Source: Spiroplasma endosymbiont of Dioctria linearis (GTDB taxonomy: Bacteria > Bacillota_I > Bacilli_A > Mycoplasmatales > Mycoplasmataceae). From it: DNA of 64,000 nucleotides. The DNA is taken from NCBI RefSeq assembly GCF_964030865.1, contig NZ_OZ034984.1:310001-374000 (forward strand), given 5' to 3'. The notes under the pieces were generated by a model that saw nothing but the letters and a program-made list of their open reading frames with translations, had not been told where the DNA came from and searched no databases. The translations under genes and the position numbers were made by a program. The stretch's first letter is position 1. Each line of letters opens with the position of its first letter. Below, piece after piece: positions 11,979 through 20,993 of the stretch.

Positions 11979-12238
11979 ATATTATTTTGGGAAATTTCTA
12001 TTAGTTATTCAATAGGAAAATATCATAAGTTATTAACACAATTTTTTTTATTTTTTTTATTTTTTTTATTGCAAAATAAAATAAAAGGAATAAAATAATT
12101 ATGTCAAAAGAAATACTATCAATGGAGATAAAAAAATATTTTGACTTATATCGAATATAATAAAATGGCGTTTTCGATTGATATTTTATATATTGTTTAA
12201 TTATGTAAGTACTTTAACAGGTGATAACTAAATTAAAA

Positions 12239-12267
12239 AAAACCTCTATTTTTAAAATAGAGGTTTA
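12239..12267 (-). terminator. Hairpin oriented as a minus-strand terminator
   Basis: Stem AAACCTCTATTTT / AAAATAGAGGTTT with a very small loop. The A run lies on the left, so a minus-strand transcript would end in a U run here. No intact minus-strand gene lies to its right, which implies a lost gene or an unannotated RNA. Confidence 0.55.
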
Positions 12268-12576
12268 AGTGAAACATTTTAAGTTAATTAAAATTTTCAT
12301 AAAAAAAAGGGAATATATTTATATTATCTTATTTGTCATATTTTAATTGATGTATATATACATTCAAATAAATGACTTAATTAAAAATGATAATAATTAT
12401 ATTTCCCTGCAGTTATTATAAACTTGGGAGGGCCTACAACAACTATAATATTTTTGCTGTTAATAAAAATTAGCAAATTAACAGCTAATATAAATATATC
12501 AAAAAAAATAATATTTACAAACTTTTTTTAAATATAAAAATATTAAAAAATCATAAAAAGTCTTTTATGTTATCCA

Positions 12577-12614
12577 TTTATTATTGATTATTTATTTAAA
12601 TAATCAATAATAAA
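12577..12614. repeat. 17-bp perfect inverted repeat
   Basis: Arms 12577-12593 and 12598-12614 are exact reverse complements (TTATTATTGATTATTT core) with an ATTT loop. No T run follows. Function unknown; it lies about 110 nt upstream of the candidate RNA. Confidence 0.6.
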
Positions 12615-12721
12615 GATTGTAAAGTGTTTTAAATACTTACAAATATTAAAATATAATTTAACAAAAGAATTATTTAAAAAGTACTGATTTTATTAAATAA
12701 TAAAATCTCCAAGCTTTCTTG

Positions 12722-12905
12722 TTTGTTTTAATTTAAATTGAAACAAAAGGGTGTAAGGGTGGGATCAGGAAGCTACAAGTTAATGCTACTTGTAAAAAAT
12801 GCTTTGAAAAAAGCAAATAAGTACCTAGAACAATTCAAGTTGTTAAATTTAAAATTATTTTACCCTTAAATAGTTTTAGTTCAGATTTAGGTCTGGACTT
12901 TTTTT
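12722..12905 (+). ncRNA. Candidate structured non-coding RNA with terminator
   Basis: About 184 nt with several independent helices. There is a leading 11-bp hairpin (arms 12722-12732 and 12737-12747). A closing helix pairs TAAGGGT (12754-12760) with ACCCTTA (12862-12868). Inside it lie three hairpins: TACAAGT/ACTTGTA, TGCTTT-GAAA-AAAGCA with a GNRA tetraloop, and AACAA/TTGTT. It ends in a rho-independent terminator (GTTCAGA / TCTGGAC plus seven T). The single-stranded junction has the G-rich GGGATCAGGAAGCT, which looks conserved-like. I could not match it to RNase P RNA, tmRNA, SRP RNA or a riboswitch class I know. It could be a free RNA or a cis-regulator of the membrane-protein gene that starts 130 nt downstream. 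Confidence 0.5.
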
Positions 12906-13035
12906 ATTGCCTTTTTTTCATAATAAGATAAAAGAAATTAAAATTAAATATTATTAGCTCCATTTTGAGCTATTTAAAAGTGAAAATTTAAAATTATACT
13001 TGTTATAATATAAATAAAAAAAAGGGGTTAAAACT

Positions 13036-13572
13036 ATGACAAGTAAAAATATAGCAATTATTTTTATAGTTTTAATGTGATTATTAATGGTATTTTTAAC
13101 AGGAATCTTGGCATTAATTTTTAAAGATAAATATAAAAATTTTAAAAGTGAAAATTTTAAAAAAAAGCAAGAATTAGATGAATTAAGACAAAAATTTGAA
13201 CTCAAAGAAGTAGCCATTAAGTTTAAATTACCAAAGAATGAGAAATGCTATTATTATGCAAATAATTTACAGTTTCATAAAATTAAGTTAAAAAATAAAA
13301 AAGCAAAAGAGAACTATAGTAAAGAGTTAAAGGAATCAAATATTAGCTCTTCAATTTATATAACAAATGAGAGAATAATGATTGAATTAAAAAGGCAGTA
13401 TTTTGAATATAATTTGCTAGATGTAATATTTTGTAATTATTTACTAATCTATGTTAAAAAAAACTGAAATAAATTTATTGAATTAGAAGTGGATGATGAT
13501 AGATATATTTTCTTATTAGAGGATTTTAATTTATTGCTTACAATTAATGAATTAACAAAAGGAGATAAATAA
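13036..13572 (+). CDS. Small membrane-anchored protein, unknown function
   Basis: 178-residue protein with one N-terminal transmembrane helix (about 5-28, IAIIFIVLMWLLMVFLTG), then a basic coiled-coil-like stretch (about 30-60) and a mixed soluble domain containing SSSIYITNERIMIEL. That last segment resembles the beta-hairpin of membrane-associated PH-like (bPH) domains, but I am not sure. An AAGGGG ribosome site precedes the ATG. The next gene begins 2 nt after the stop and encodes another membrane protein with a similar domain at its C-terminus, so the two probably work together. Confidence 0.65.
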
Positions 13573-13574
13573 TT

Positions 13575-14123
13575 ATGATTTACTCAAATGTTTGAAGCGG
13601 GAGTGTTATAAGTGGCTATATTTTTTCCATACTTACTTCAATTACCTTAGTAGTTTTTTTTGCTTTCTATTTTAATAGAATTAGAAAAATGAGCTCTCTA
13701 TGATCAGAAAGTAGATATTTTAATAAAAAGTTATCAATTTTTTTTATATATTATTTTTTTATAGGCTTTATATCAATGTTTATTTTATTAACAGGTTTCT
13801 TTATTATAAATTTAATCTTTAAAGATATGAAATATCTAGGTTTTGCTTTCACAATTTGTTACTTAATTTATACTCTTCAAATACTTATCTATATACTAAT
13901 ATTAAATAATAAACAAAACTCTATAGTAGCATTTGAACATGACAATCAGTTATTTTTATTCAATGAAATTATTAGTTTACAAAGCATTATTGAAATAAAA
14001 TATAACCTTAAAAGAACGCTAATATTCATTACTTATAAGGACGAAAATGATTTTGAAGATATTATTAAATTAAATTATAGTTTAGAATTATATGATTTTT
14101 TAATAAAAATAAAATATAAATAA
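13575..14123 (+). CDS. Small integral membrane protein, unknown function
   Basis: 182-residue protein with four hydrophobic segments (about 15-35, 53-78, 80-95 and 100-118) and a C-terminal soluble part with alternating strands (QNSIVAFEHDNQLFLFNE, TLIFITYKDEND). The soluble part parallels that of the preceding gene, which suggests a membrane complex. It starts 2 nt after the upstream stop codon, with a GGAG inside that gene. Function is not recognised. Confidence 0.62.
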
Positions 14124-14185
14124 ATCATATTTAGTCAATAAAATGTTTTATAATATTAAATATAATTAAGATAAGGGGTAAAAGT

Positions 14186-14542
14186 ATGCTAAAAAAAATC
14201 TTAAGTAATGAAGAAAAGAAAATATTTTCAGAAAAATCAAAAAAAGCAATGAAAAGCAAAAATTATCAAAAATATATGGAATTTGAGATTGCTTATTTAG
14301 AGTCATTAAAAGAAAATAAAGGTAAAAGTAAATTACGTAATAAATATCTAAATGAGCAAAATAAGTTTTTAGAAGAAACAATTGAAACTCAAGAAGATTT
14401 AGTAGGGAAACTTAGATTGTTATACGAATCAGAAATGTCAAATAAAAGTGATACTAACTTACAAGCACGAGATGAAATGTTTGAAGAAACAGAAGACTTT
14501 GAAAAAATGTTAAAAGAAATTGATAAAATTTTATCTTTATAA
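14186..14542 (+). CDS. Coiled-coil protein, unknown function
   Basis: 118-residue, highly charged, almost entirely helical protein (Lys, Glu and Leu-rich) with heptad-like spacing, no membrane segment and no recognised domain. The ribosome site AAGGGG is at good spacing. It lies 24 nt upstream of engB and is likely co-transcribed with it. Confidence 0.6.
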   Translation: MLKKILSNEEKKIFSEKSKKAMKSKNYQKYMEFEIAYLESLKENKGKSKLRNKYLNEQNKFLEETIETQEDLVGKLRLLYESEMSNKSDTNLQARDEMFEETEDFEKMLKEIDKILSL

Positions 14543-14566
14543 TTGAAAAGTGGAGAACATAACATT

Positions 14567-15157
14567 ATGATAAAGCAAGCAAAATTTATTACATCAGCTG
14601 CAAATAAGAGTGGTTGATTACAAGATAATATCAAGGAAGTGTGCTTTATTGGTAGAAGTAATGTTGGTAAATCAACTTTTATAAATGCACTTACAAATCA
14701 AAACAAACTAGCTAAAACTTCATCAACACCTGGTAAAACAAGATTGTTAAATTTCTTTGATATCAATAATGGGGAATTTAGAATTGTGGATGCTCCAGGT
14801 TATGGTTATGCTAGAGTAAATCGTGATCAAAAATTAGCTTTTGGTAAAATGATGGATGAATATTTAACTAATAGAGAAGAGTTAAAATTTATTTGTCAAT
14901 TAGTTGATTTACGTCATAAACCAACCATTGATGATATTGAAATGTATAATTTTTTTAAACATCATGAGATAAAGGTATTTATAGTTGCTACTAAAAGAGA
15001 TAAATGTAAAAAAAATGATATTGTAAAAAACGAAAAAATAGTGAAGCAAACTTTGAACTTAGCTACAGAAGATAAATTTTTAGCAATATCTTCAACTGAA
15101 AAAAATAACCTAGATAAGGTTTATGAAATTTTTATGGAAATGTTTGAAATGAATTAG
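14567..15157 (+). CDS. engB: Ribosome-biogenesis GTPase YihA/YsxC (EngB)
   Basis: 196-residue GTPase needed for assembly of the large ribosomal subunit. The G motifs are in order: P-loop GRSNVGKST (29-37), switch region STPGKTR, DAPGYGYA (G3), TKRDK (G4) and a terminal AISS-type G5. Length is normal for the single-domain EngB family. The start at ATG 14567 supplies the family N-terminal segment KQAKFITSAAN and has a TGGAG 8 nt upstream; a later GTG at 14639 would cut into the first beta strand. It is the only clearly housekeeping gene of this block. Confidence 0.95.
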
Positions 15158-15565
15158 ATAAGAATTAAATATTAACTTAATTAATATTTAATAATGAAAT
15201 GAAAAATTTAAAAAAACTAACAAGACAAAAACAAAAATTAAGTGAAATCAATTTGTAGAACAGACAAATCTATGAACCAAAAAGATTTTTATTTAATATT
15301 TGTTATTAACTTTAATAAAAATCAGCATTTTAGAAGTTGCATATATAAAGAGTTTAAAATTTTTAATAGTACAAATAAATCTTAAAAAATGGATGTAAAC
15401 CAAATGAGATGATCCAAAATTTTAAAAAATAATGTTACTTAACCTCCCCAATACCTTATTTACATAGCAATTATATTTATTTCAAAAAAGCCTTTGCTTT
15501 TTTTTTTTTTTTTTAAGTAATATAACAATATCTTAAATTTATTTAAGAAAAAAAGGGTAAAACAT
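15158..15565. other. Intergenic region before the lipoprotein gene
   Basis: About 400 bases with no supported gene. A perfect 11-bp hairpin (15164-15174 / 15182-15192) just after engB may end that transcript, although no T run follows it. At the right, AAAAAGC / GCTTTTT forms a second hairpin that runs directly into the T17 tract upstream of the lipoprotein. Confidence 0.5.
15498..15526 (+). promoter_or_regulatory. T17 tract next to a -10-like box, lipoprotein promoter region
   Basis: Seventeen consecutive T (15498-15514) lie a few bases before TATAAC, a plausible -10 hexamer, 40-50 nt upstream of the lipoprotein start. In Mycoplasma hyorhinis vlp genes, slippage of a homopolymer in the -35/-10 spacer switches lipoprotein expression. 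The layout here would permit the same mechanism; that is inference. Confidence 0.4.
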
Positions 15566-17329
15566 ATGAAAAAATTATTAGGTATTTTAAGTGCATTGGG
15601 ACTTGTTGCAACATCAAGTTTAGGTGTTGTAGCATGTGGAACTAATGAAAATGTTGTTGATCAATCTCTTGATGAAGTTATTAAAGAATTTCAAAAAGAA
15701 ATTAATGATATAGTTAATAATCATATTTCAGAGAATAATAAAAATTTCTTTATTGTAGATTCTGATAACAATAGAAAAATGAAATTTTTTACAAAACAGA
15801 AATTTGAAAGTTATATGGGTGAACTAAAACTAAATAAGGCAGATGATTCTATTAGAAATGATATTATTGAAGATTTTAATAATATGTTTAAGGTAGATGA
15901 ATTAAAGGAAAAAATAAATAATTTACAAAAACTTGAAAAGTACTCTATCATATTAAACAACATCGGATCAGTTTTTAAGGATATAACTTTAAGTTCGAAT
16001 GATAAAATTTACTTAGAGAGTAGAGAACCTTCAACTTCTAAAGGAGTTTGATTTGGTATAACTAAATTTGAATTTTCAATATCAGTTAATTTTAAAAATA
16101 AAAGTAGTCAATTAGAGGAGTATAAAATTAGTGATGTATCTCGTACAATTTCATTGACTGATAATGAAAAAGTAGGTGGAGACATTCAAGAATTTTATAA
16201 TGAAATTGGTCAAACTTTTATAAAAAGTGAAATTAGTAGAATTAGTTCTAATAAGCTTATATTAAAAGATAAAACCTACTTAGAAAATGTTGATAATGAG
16301 ATATTAACTTTATTAAATAATGACTCATTTTCAAGAGAATTTATTCAGCTAGTTCAAAAAGAATTTGAAATTAATGTTTCAATTTCCTCTAAAGACTCTT
16401 TTGAGAACTTAAAAACAGATATTTCTTATAGAGAAAATGCAATAGATTTAGATGATAAATCTATTGATAAAATTACTGAATATTATAATTTATTTTTTAG
16501 AGAATCTGGCAGTCTTTCAAAAATAATTGATGAGACATATGAAGTTTCAAATAAATATATTAATGAAAAAATTATGAATTCATTAAATAATTTAGAGGCA
16601 AAGTTAGGTGAACAAGATGAGATGCAACAATTCATTAATGCTACTTTAAAATATTTAAATGTAAATTTAACTAAATTAAAATATGAAGTTGAAGAAAATA
16701 GTTATGTAGATATTCCTGATTTAAACTTAAATTTTGGACTTTTTAAGGATTCTAAAGATAAAGACAGAGTCTCATTAGATAAAGATATAATAAAAAATGT
16801 AAATCTTGCAAAGGAGGAGTTTTCAAGGACATATCAAACTAAATTGGATGATAAGTATCTTATTAAAGAGTTTCCAGAGGCTATTATTTCGTTTAAAGAT
16901 AAATCACAAATAATACGTAGATGAATATACGATGATTATCCTCCAACAATGCAATTTAAAAAAGGTACGAATAATATAAATGATTATACAAATTTAAATT
17001 ACAGTCATCTAATAGACTATAAAAATCAATTTCTTAATAGATCAAAGCAAAAAAATTTTAAATTTGATGTTTCATGAGAAGTTCCAAATGGATATGATTC
17101 AGAAATTGCGAACGATAGAATTGCTAGGGATATGGGTGGAAAAAACATTTATCAAAAACATTTAGCGATACGTACGAAAAGTGAAGAGGGATTTACTTTA
17201 ACTTGAAAAACTACAAAATTTAATTTAGTACTTGGATTGGATTATTTAAATTTCAATTTTAAATATTTTTTAGAATCAATTAGTAGTAAAACTTTTAGTA
17301 CAATTCTTTTATTTACTCATAATGATTAA
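15566..17329 (+). CDS. Lipoprotein of the lipoprotein/permease/ATPase cassette, copy 1
   Basis: 587-residue surface lipoprotein. The signal peptide ends in a lipobox (SSLGVVAC) with acylated Cys24, so it is anchored to the outer face of the membrane. The mature part is long, charged and helical with no membrane segments. It is clearly related to the lipoprotein at 62346: shared blocks are NKNFF, SVFK-I-LSSNDKI, VVGGDIQE/VAGDIQE and FVxIPDLxLNF near residue 390. The start has AAAAGGG upstream. It lies about 580 bp upstream of the permease gene, with a second copy of the same three gene types at 59-64 kb. It may be the substrate-binding or client component of that transporter. Function unknown. 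Confidence 0.8.
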
Positions 17330-17437
17330 TATTGAAAATAAATACTTGCTTATAAAAATTTAATAATATAGAGTATTCTATTATTTTTATTTTAGTCTTA
17401 TAAGTTTAAATATAAGAGAGAAAATAAATTTTACATG

Positions 17438-17480
17438 ACATTATCATAAAATTATTTTCTCAATAATTTTATGATAATGT
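17438..17480. repeat. Perfect 19-bp inverted repeat
   Basis: Arms 17438-17456 and 17462-17480 are exact reverse complements around a TTCTC loop. The right arm is at the same time part of the decayed permease fragment (ATTTTATGATAATGT), so the repeat may have arisen from an inverted duplication of gene debris rather than as a designed terminator. Confidence 0.6.
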
Positions 17481-17545
17481 GTTTAATTTCCATTAGTTTA
17501 TTACAACTTACATAACTAGCTTTAATAATAAACTTCTGATATCAA
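17463..17545 (+). pseudogene. Degenerate fragment of the cassette permease gene
   Basis: Bases 17466-17500 match the permease coding sequence about 17980-18020 closely (ATTTTATGATAATGT, then TTTAAT..C.ATTAGTTTA) and translate as FMIMCLISISL against FMIMYLISISL in the intact gene. Resemblance fades toward 17545 (CTTTAATAATA, TTCTGA). This looks like the remnant of a third, mostly deleted copy of the permease. Confidence 0.55.
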
Positions 17546-17819
17546 ATATAAACTTTAAAAAATAATTAAGCAACCAATTAATATAAAAAATATATCAAGT
17601 AATTTAGGAACTAAATTCTGAATATTATTAAGATGAAGGAGGCGATAAATACTTAATAAAAGAGAACTGCGGTATTGCTTAAATTTGATAATTTAATTAA
17701 GAAATTAATTAAGATATCAAAAATAATATTTTATGCTTTAGTTTTTCTTTATTAAACCATTAGGTTTTGTATTTAACAAATAAAAATTTGGGTAAAATAT
17801 ATTTTAAAATTAAATATTA

Positions 17820-17862
17820 TAAAATATTTTATGTCAAATTTTTTAAGACATAAAATATTTTA
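17820..17862. repeat. 16-bp perfect inverted repeat in the permease leader
   Basis: Arms AAAATATTTTATGTC and GACATAAAATATTTT (plus one outer pair) flank an 11-nt loop, about 45 nt upstream of the permease start. Copy 2 keeps only one arm (ATAAAATATTTTAA before 59025). It could be an operator, a leader hairpin or a terminator for upstream transcription. Confidence 0.5.
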
Positions 17863-17905
17863 ATTAATTTTGAATTTTTAAAATCTAAATTAGAGAGGAC
17901 GAAAA

Positions 17906-19762
17906 ATGAAAGATATTAAAAACAGCATTAATTTTTTTACAATATTTAAATTTCAACTTAAAAGCATTTTCAGGGAAAAGACTTTTATGATAATGTATTT
18001 AATCTCTATTAGTTTATCAACACTTTTAGGTTTAATAATGATGATATTTAAAATTTCTGAAATGAAAGTAATAATATTTAATTATTATGTTTTAATACAT
18101 ACATGTGCTATTGTTATTTTAATTTCTATGAGATTATTAAATTACTTTTTTTATATCAAAAAAACAGATAAAACAATTAATATTATTTCAACACAACATT
18201 TAAAAAGAACAAAGTTATTTATTGTAACTAATATTGTTATTTGATTTTATTGTTTTATATTGTTTACTTTTAATTATTTGATTATAATAATTACAAATTT
18301 TGGTAATGGAGTTGTTTTTAAAATATCAACAATCTATACATTATATTTATTTTTAATTATCATATTATTATCTAATTTCATATTATTTTTATTGTCTGTA
18401 CTTTCTCCCCAAGCAACAATAATTATAGTAACCTTAATAATGTCATTTAGTTTTATTTCATCGTTACCTTATCAGTTTTTAAAAACATCAGAAAAATCAA
18501 AAAATCTAACTTTTTCAGTAGAAGCAGGAAATGTACTTTTAAAATTGGATAGTATTTATGATGCTTTTGATTTAGTTTCTTATGTTAATAAATCTCAGAT
18601 TGCTTACCCCAATTTAAGTAAGTATATTACTGATAATTTTTTGAAACAACAGTACAGAATAAGTACTATAAGTACAGAAGAAAATATAAATAATAGAAAA
18701 AACCTTTGAAATGATTTAGGTATCATTAGTGATAAACCTGTAAAAATTCGTTTTGATGCAAAAATATCTTCAGTTCCTTTTGATTCTGAAATATCAGATT
18801 GAAAGTTTGATGATGAAATAAGATTGGAGACTTATTTAAAGTATAAATTTATTAGTACAAAACAGTTAGAAGATATTATTGAAAAATCAGATCCTAATCT
18901 CATTGATGAGAAAGGATATAATAAATTTAAAATTCTAAGTGAATTGTTAGAGTTTAATAATTTTATTAATTCTTATACAAATAGTTTTCAAGAAAAATTT
19001 TACTATTTATTTGATGACTATATTCAACTTGAAGCATGTGATAAAAGCAACATTGGAGAGTGTTGAAGCTCAATTGATGAACAAGGAAATACAAAAAATG
19101 AAAAAAATGGTTATATTGAGTTAATTAAAAGTATTGATAGAAGAAATGAAACAAAACCTACAAAAAGAGGATTTAAAATGTCTTATTTAAAGGAAATCTA
19201 TCAGAATCATTTTATGAATGTAAATGGTTTAAAAATACAGCACTCCTATGGTGAAAACATTATTGAATCAGATATGGATCAAAATTATAACTCTACTCAA
19301 AATTTTTATTCCTCTATTTATAATCCCTTGATGTTTACTACTAGAATATTAGAAGATTATTTTATAAATTATAGCTCAAATTATGTTATAGCTACAAATT
19401 ATAAAATCAATGAGTCCAGTAAAGAATGAACTGATTATCTTAGTTCTAGAAAAGTTTATAATACATTATTTTATTTTAATTTTTTGTCAAATGTATTTGT
19501 AAATTATACATATTATTCAGGATTAAGTTATAAAGATATCTGATTTGATCCAAATTTAAAGTCTAATATTTTATTAGACTCACAAAAAAATTTGCTATTA
19601 CCTTATAAAACTTATGATTTAAAAGTTAAAAATGGTTTAATTGAACCAAATTCTTATGATAGTGGTATTAAAACCTATTGATATTTATTACTTCAAATAG
19701 CTATTAGTTTATTTCTATATCTTATAGCTTTTTATAAATTTAATTCCTCAGATTTACAATAG
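17906..19762 (+). CDS. ABC-type permease with large extracytoplasmic domain, copy 1
   Basis: 618-residue membrane protein. Five or six hydrophobic helices fill residues about 25-195. They are followed by about 390 hydrophilic residues with conserved blocks (SIYDAFDLVSYVNKSQIAYP, YLKEIYQNHFMN, SIYNPLMFTTRILEDYF), and a single C-terminal helix (about 592-611) closes the protein. This topology puts a large domain outside the cell between the membrane helices. It matches no ABC permease family I can name with confidence, but the next gene is an ABC ATPase overlapping in TAGTG fashion, so the pair forms a transporter. The paralogue at 59025 has the same length and nearly the same sequence. The Cys-containing segment ACDKSNIGEC is kept in both copies and could form an external disulfide. 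Confidence 0.78.
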
Positions 19763-19785
19763 TGAAAGAAAAGAGTGAAAATAAT

Positions 19786-20715
19786 ATGGAAAAATTAATT
19801 GTTTTTGATAATTTTTTAAAAAAATTTAAATCTAATAAAATTGGACCAATAAGTTTTCAGATAGAAAAGGGAAAAATATGTGGTCTTTTAGGAAGTAGTG
19901 GTAGTGGAAAGACTGTTATTTTAAATTCCTTATTGGGTATTATTAAAAAATATAGGGGAACTATATTAATTGATAAAATAAAAAGAAAATCATGGAAATA
20001 TCATAAATCAAATAGAAAAATAGGTTATTATACTCAAATGGATTTCGCTTTACATGACATATCAGCATATAATTTTTTGAAAGATAGCTGTATGATAATG
20101 GGAGTTAAAAAGAAAAAAATAAAGGAAAAGGTTAAATATTGAATGCAATATTTTGATGTTTGAGAGCATCGAAATAAAAAGATTAAAGATTTTTCATGGG
20201 GAATGAAAAATAGAATAAATCTAATACTTTGTTTTATTAAAGATCCTGAAATAATAATTATGGATGAACCAGGAGCAAATTTGGATTCTTATTGAAGAAA
20301 TAAAGTAAAAAATTTATTGATTGAATTTTAAAAAGAAGGAAAAACAATTATAATTACTGTTCATAATATTGATGAAATTTCAGATATTATAGATGAATAT
20401 ATTATTTTGGAAAGTGGTAAAAAAATTTTTGAAGGTTCAAAAGAGCAGTTGAATATATACCCGAAGTATAAAATATATATTAAAGATTTATTTGATGTTC
20501 AAGAATTTAGAAATTATTTGTTACAAGAAAATATAATTTCTTTTAAATATGATCAAAATGAAAATTCTTTAGTAATTGCTGCTCAAACATATCGTCAAAT
20601 TAATTATTTATTTTTATATTTAATTAAAAAGAATCTACCCTTGATAAATTTAGTAAAGTTACCTATAAACATGGAGTCTATTCATAAAGCACTTGAGAGT
20701 CGCAAGAGCAATTAA
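19786..20715 (+). pseudogene. ABC transporter ATPase, copy 1, interrupted by an in-frame TAA
   Basis: The intact homologue (60905-61834, 309 residues) shows this copy to be the same gene with a nonsense codon at 20329-20331: the paralogue has AAA (Lys) at that position and both genes stay in register afterwards. Before the stop are Walker A GSSGSGKT (36-43), a degenerate signature FSWGM in place of LSGGQ (136-140) and Walker B with Asp160-Glu161 in IIMDEPG. After the stop, in the same frame, are the H-loop (ITVHNIDE) and the C-terminal domain. A 181-residue product without the H-loop His would not hydrolyse ATP normally. It could be non-functional, or re-initiated at 20407. The start taken is ATG 19786; GTG 19762 overlapping the permease stop is the alternative. 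Confidence 0.8.
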
Positions 20716-20815
20716 ATAAGGAAGTTCGAAATTCATAATTTATATTATTCTTAATTTTATATATACTATAATCGACATTAAAATTAAAATAAGCATAAAA
20801 AGGTAACCTAAGTTT

Positions 20816-20843
20816 ACCAGTAGTTTTACTACTGGTTTTTTTA
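20816..20843 (+). terminator. Rho-independent terminator
   Basis: Stem ACCAGTAGT / ACTACTGGT with a TTT loop and seven T. It sits between the ATPase pseudogene and the IS3-type orfA remnant. It may end the cassette transcript, or protect the remnant element from outside transcription. Confidence 0.8.
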
Positions 20844-20856
20844 ATGAAAGAAAAAA

Positions 20857-20993
20857 ATGAAAAAAACAAAATACAGTAAAGAATTAAAAGTAGAGGTTAC
20901 AAAAAAGTTTAACCAAGGTCATACACCAAAAAAATTAGTAGAAGAATACAATTTAAATTCTGGAGTACAATTAGTTTATTTATGAAATGTAGA
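20857..20993 (+). pseudogene. IS3-type transposase orfA fragment
   Basis: 46 codons that read like the N-terminal helix-turn-helix protein of IS3/IS150 elements: MKKTKYSKELKVEVTKKF, then HTPKKLVEEYNL and VYLWN. The frame is then cut by the left end of the insertion sequence. No continuation is found beyond the right end at 22429, so the rest of the IS3 element is lost. Confidence 0.6.

Larger units (their letters stand above)
11979..13035. other. Gene desert with hairpins and a candidate RNA
   Basis: More than 1 kb without a convincing coding gene. A 19-codon frame at 12101 (MSKEILSMEIKKYFDLYRI) has an AAAAGGA upstream but is probably a remnant. Otherwise the region holds a minus-oriented terminator, a 17-bp hairpin and a structured RNA candidate, each listed separately. 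The piece around 12424-12440 (CTTGGGAGGGCCTACAAC) is unusually G+C-rich for this genome but I could not assign it. Confidence 0.5.
17330..17905. other. Intergenic region with decayed permease copy and two hairpins
   Basis: About 575 bases between lipoprotein and permease with no intact gene. It contains a short degenerate copy of the permease 5' end, a 19-bp inverted repeat and a 16-bp inverted repeat, listed separately. The last 45 bases are the leader of the permease gene, with GAGAGGA as ribosome site. Confidence 0.55.

Noticed and set aside
12101-12160. 19-codon peptide MSKEILSMEIKKYFDLYRI
   Set aside because: Has a passable ribosome site but no other support; treated as a remnant.
12722-12905. 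Identification as SRP RNA, RNase P RNA, tmRNA or a purine/preQ1 riboswitch
   Set aside because: Diagnostic motifs of those families (for example the GGAA-loop domain of SRP, GAGGAAAGTCC of RNase P, the tRNA-like end of tmRNA) are absent.
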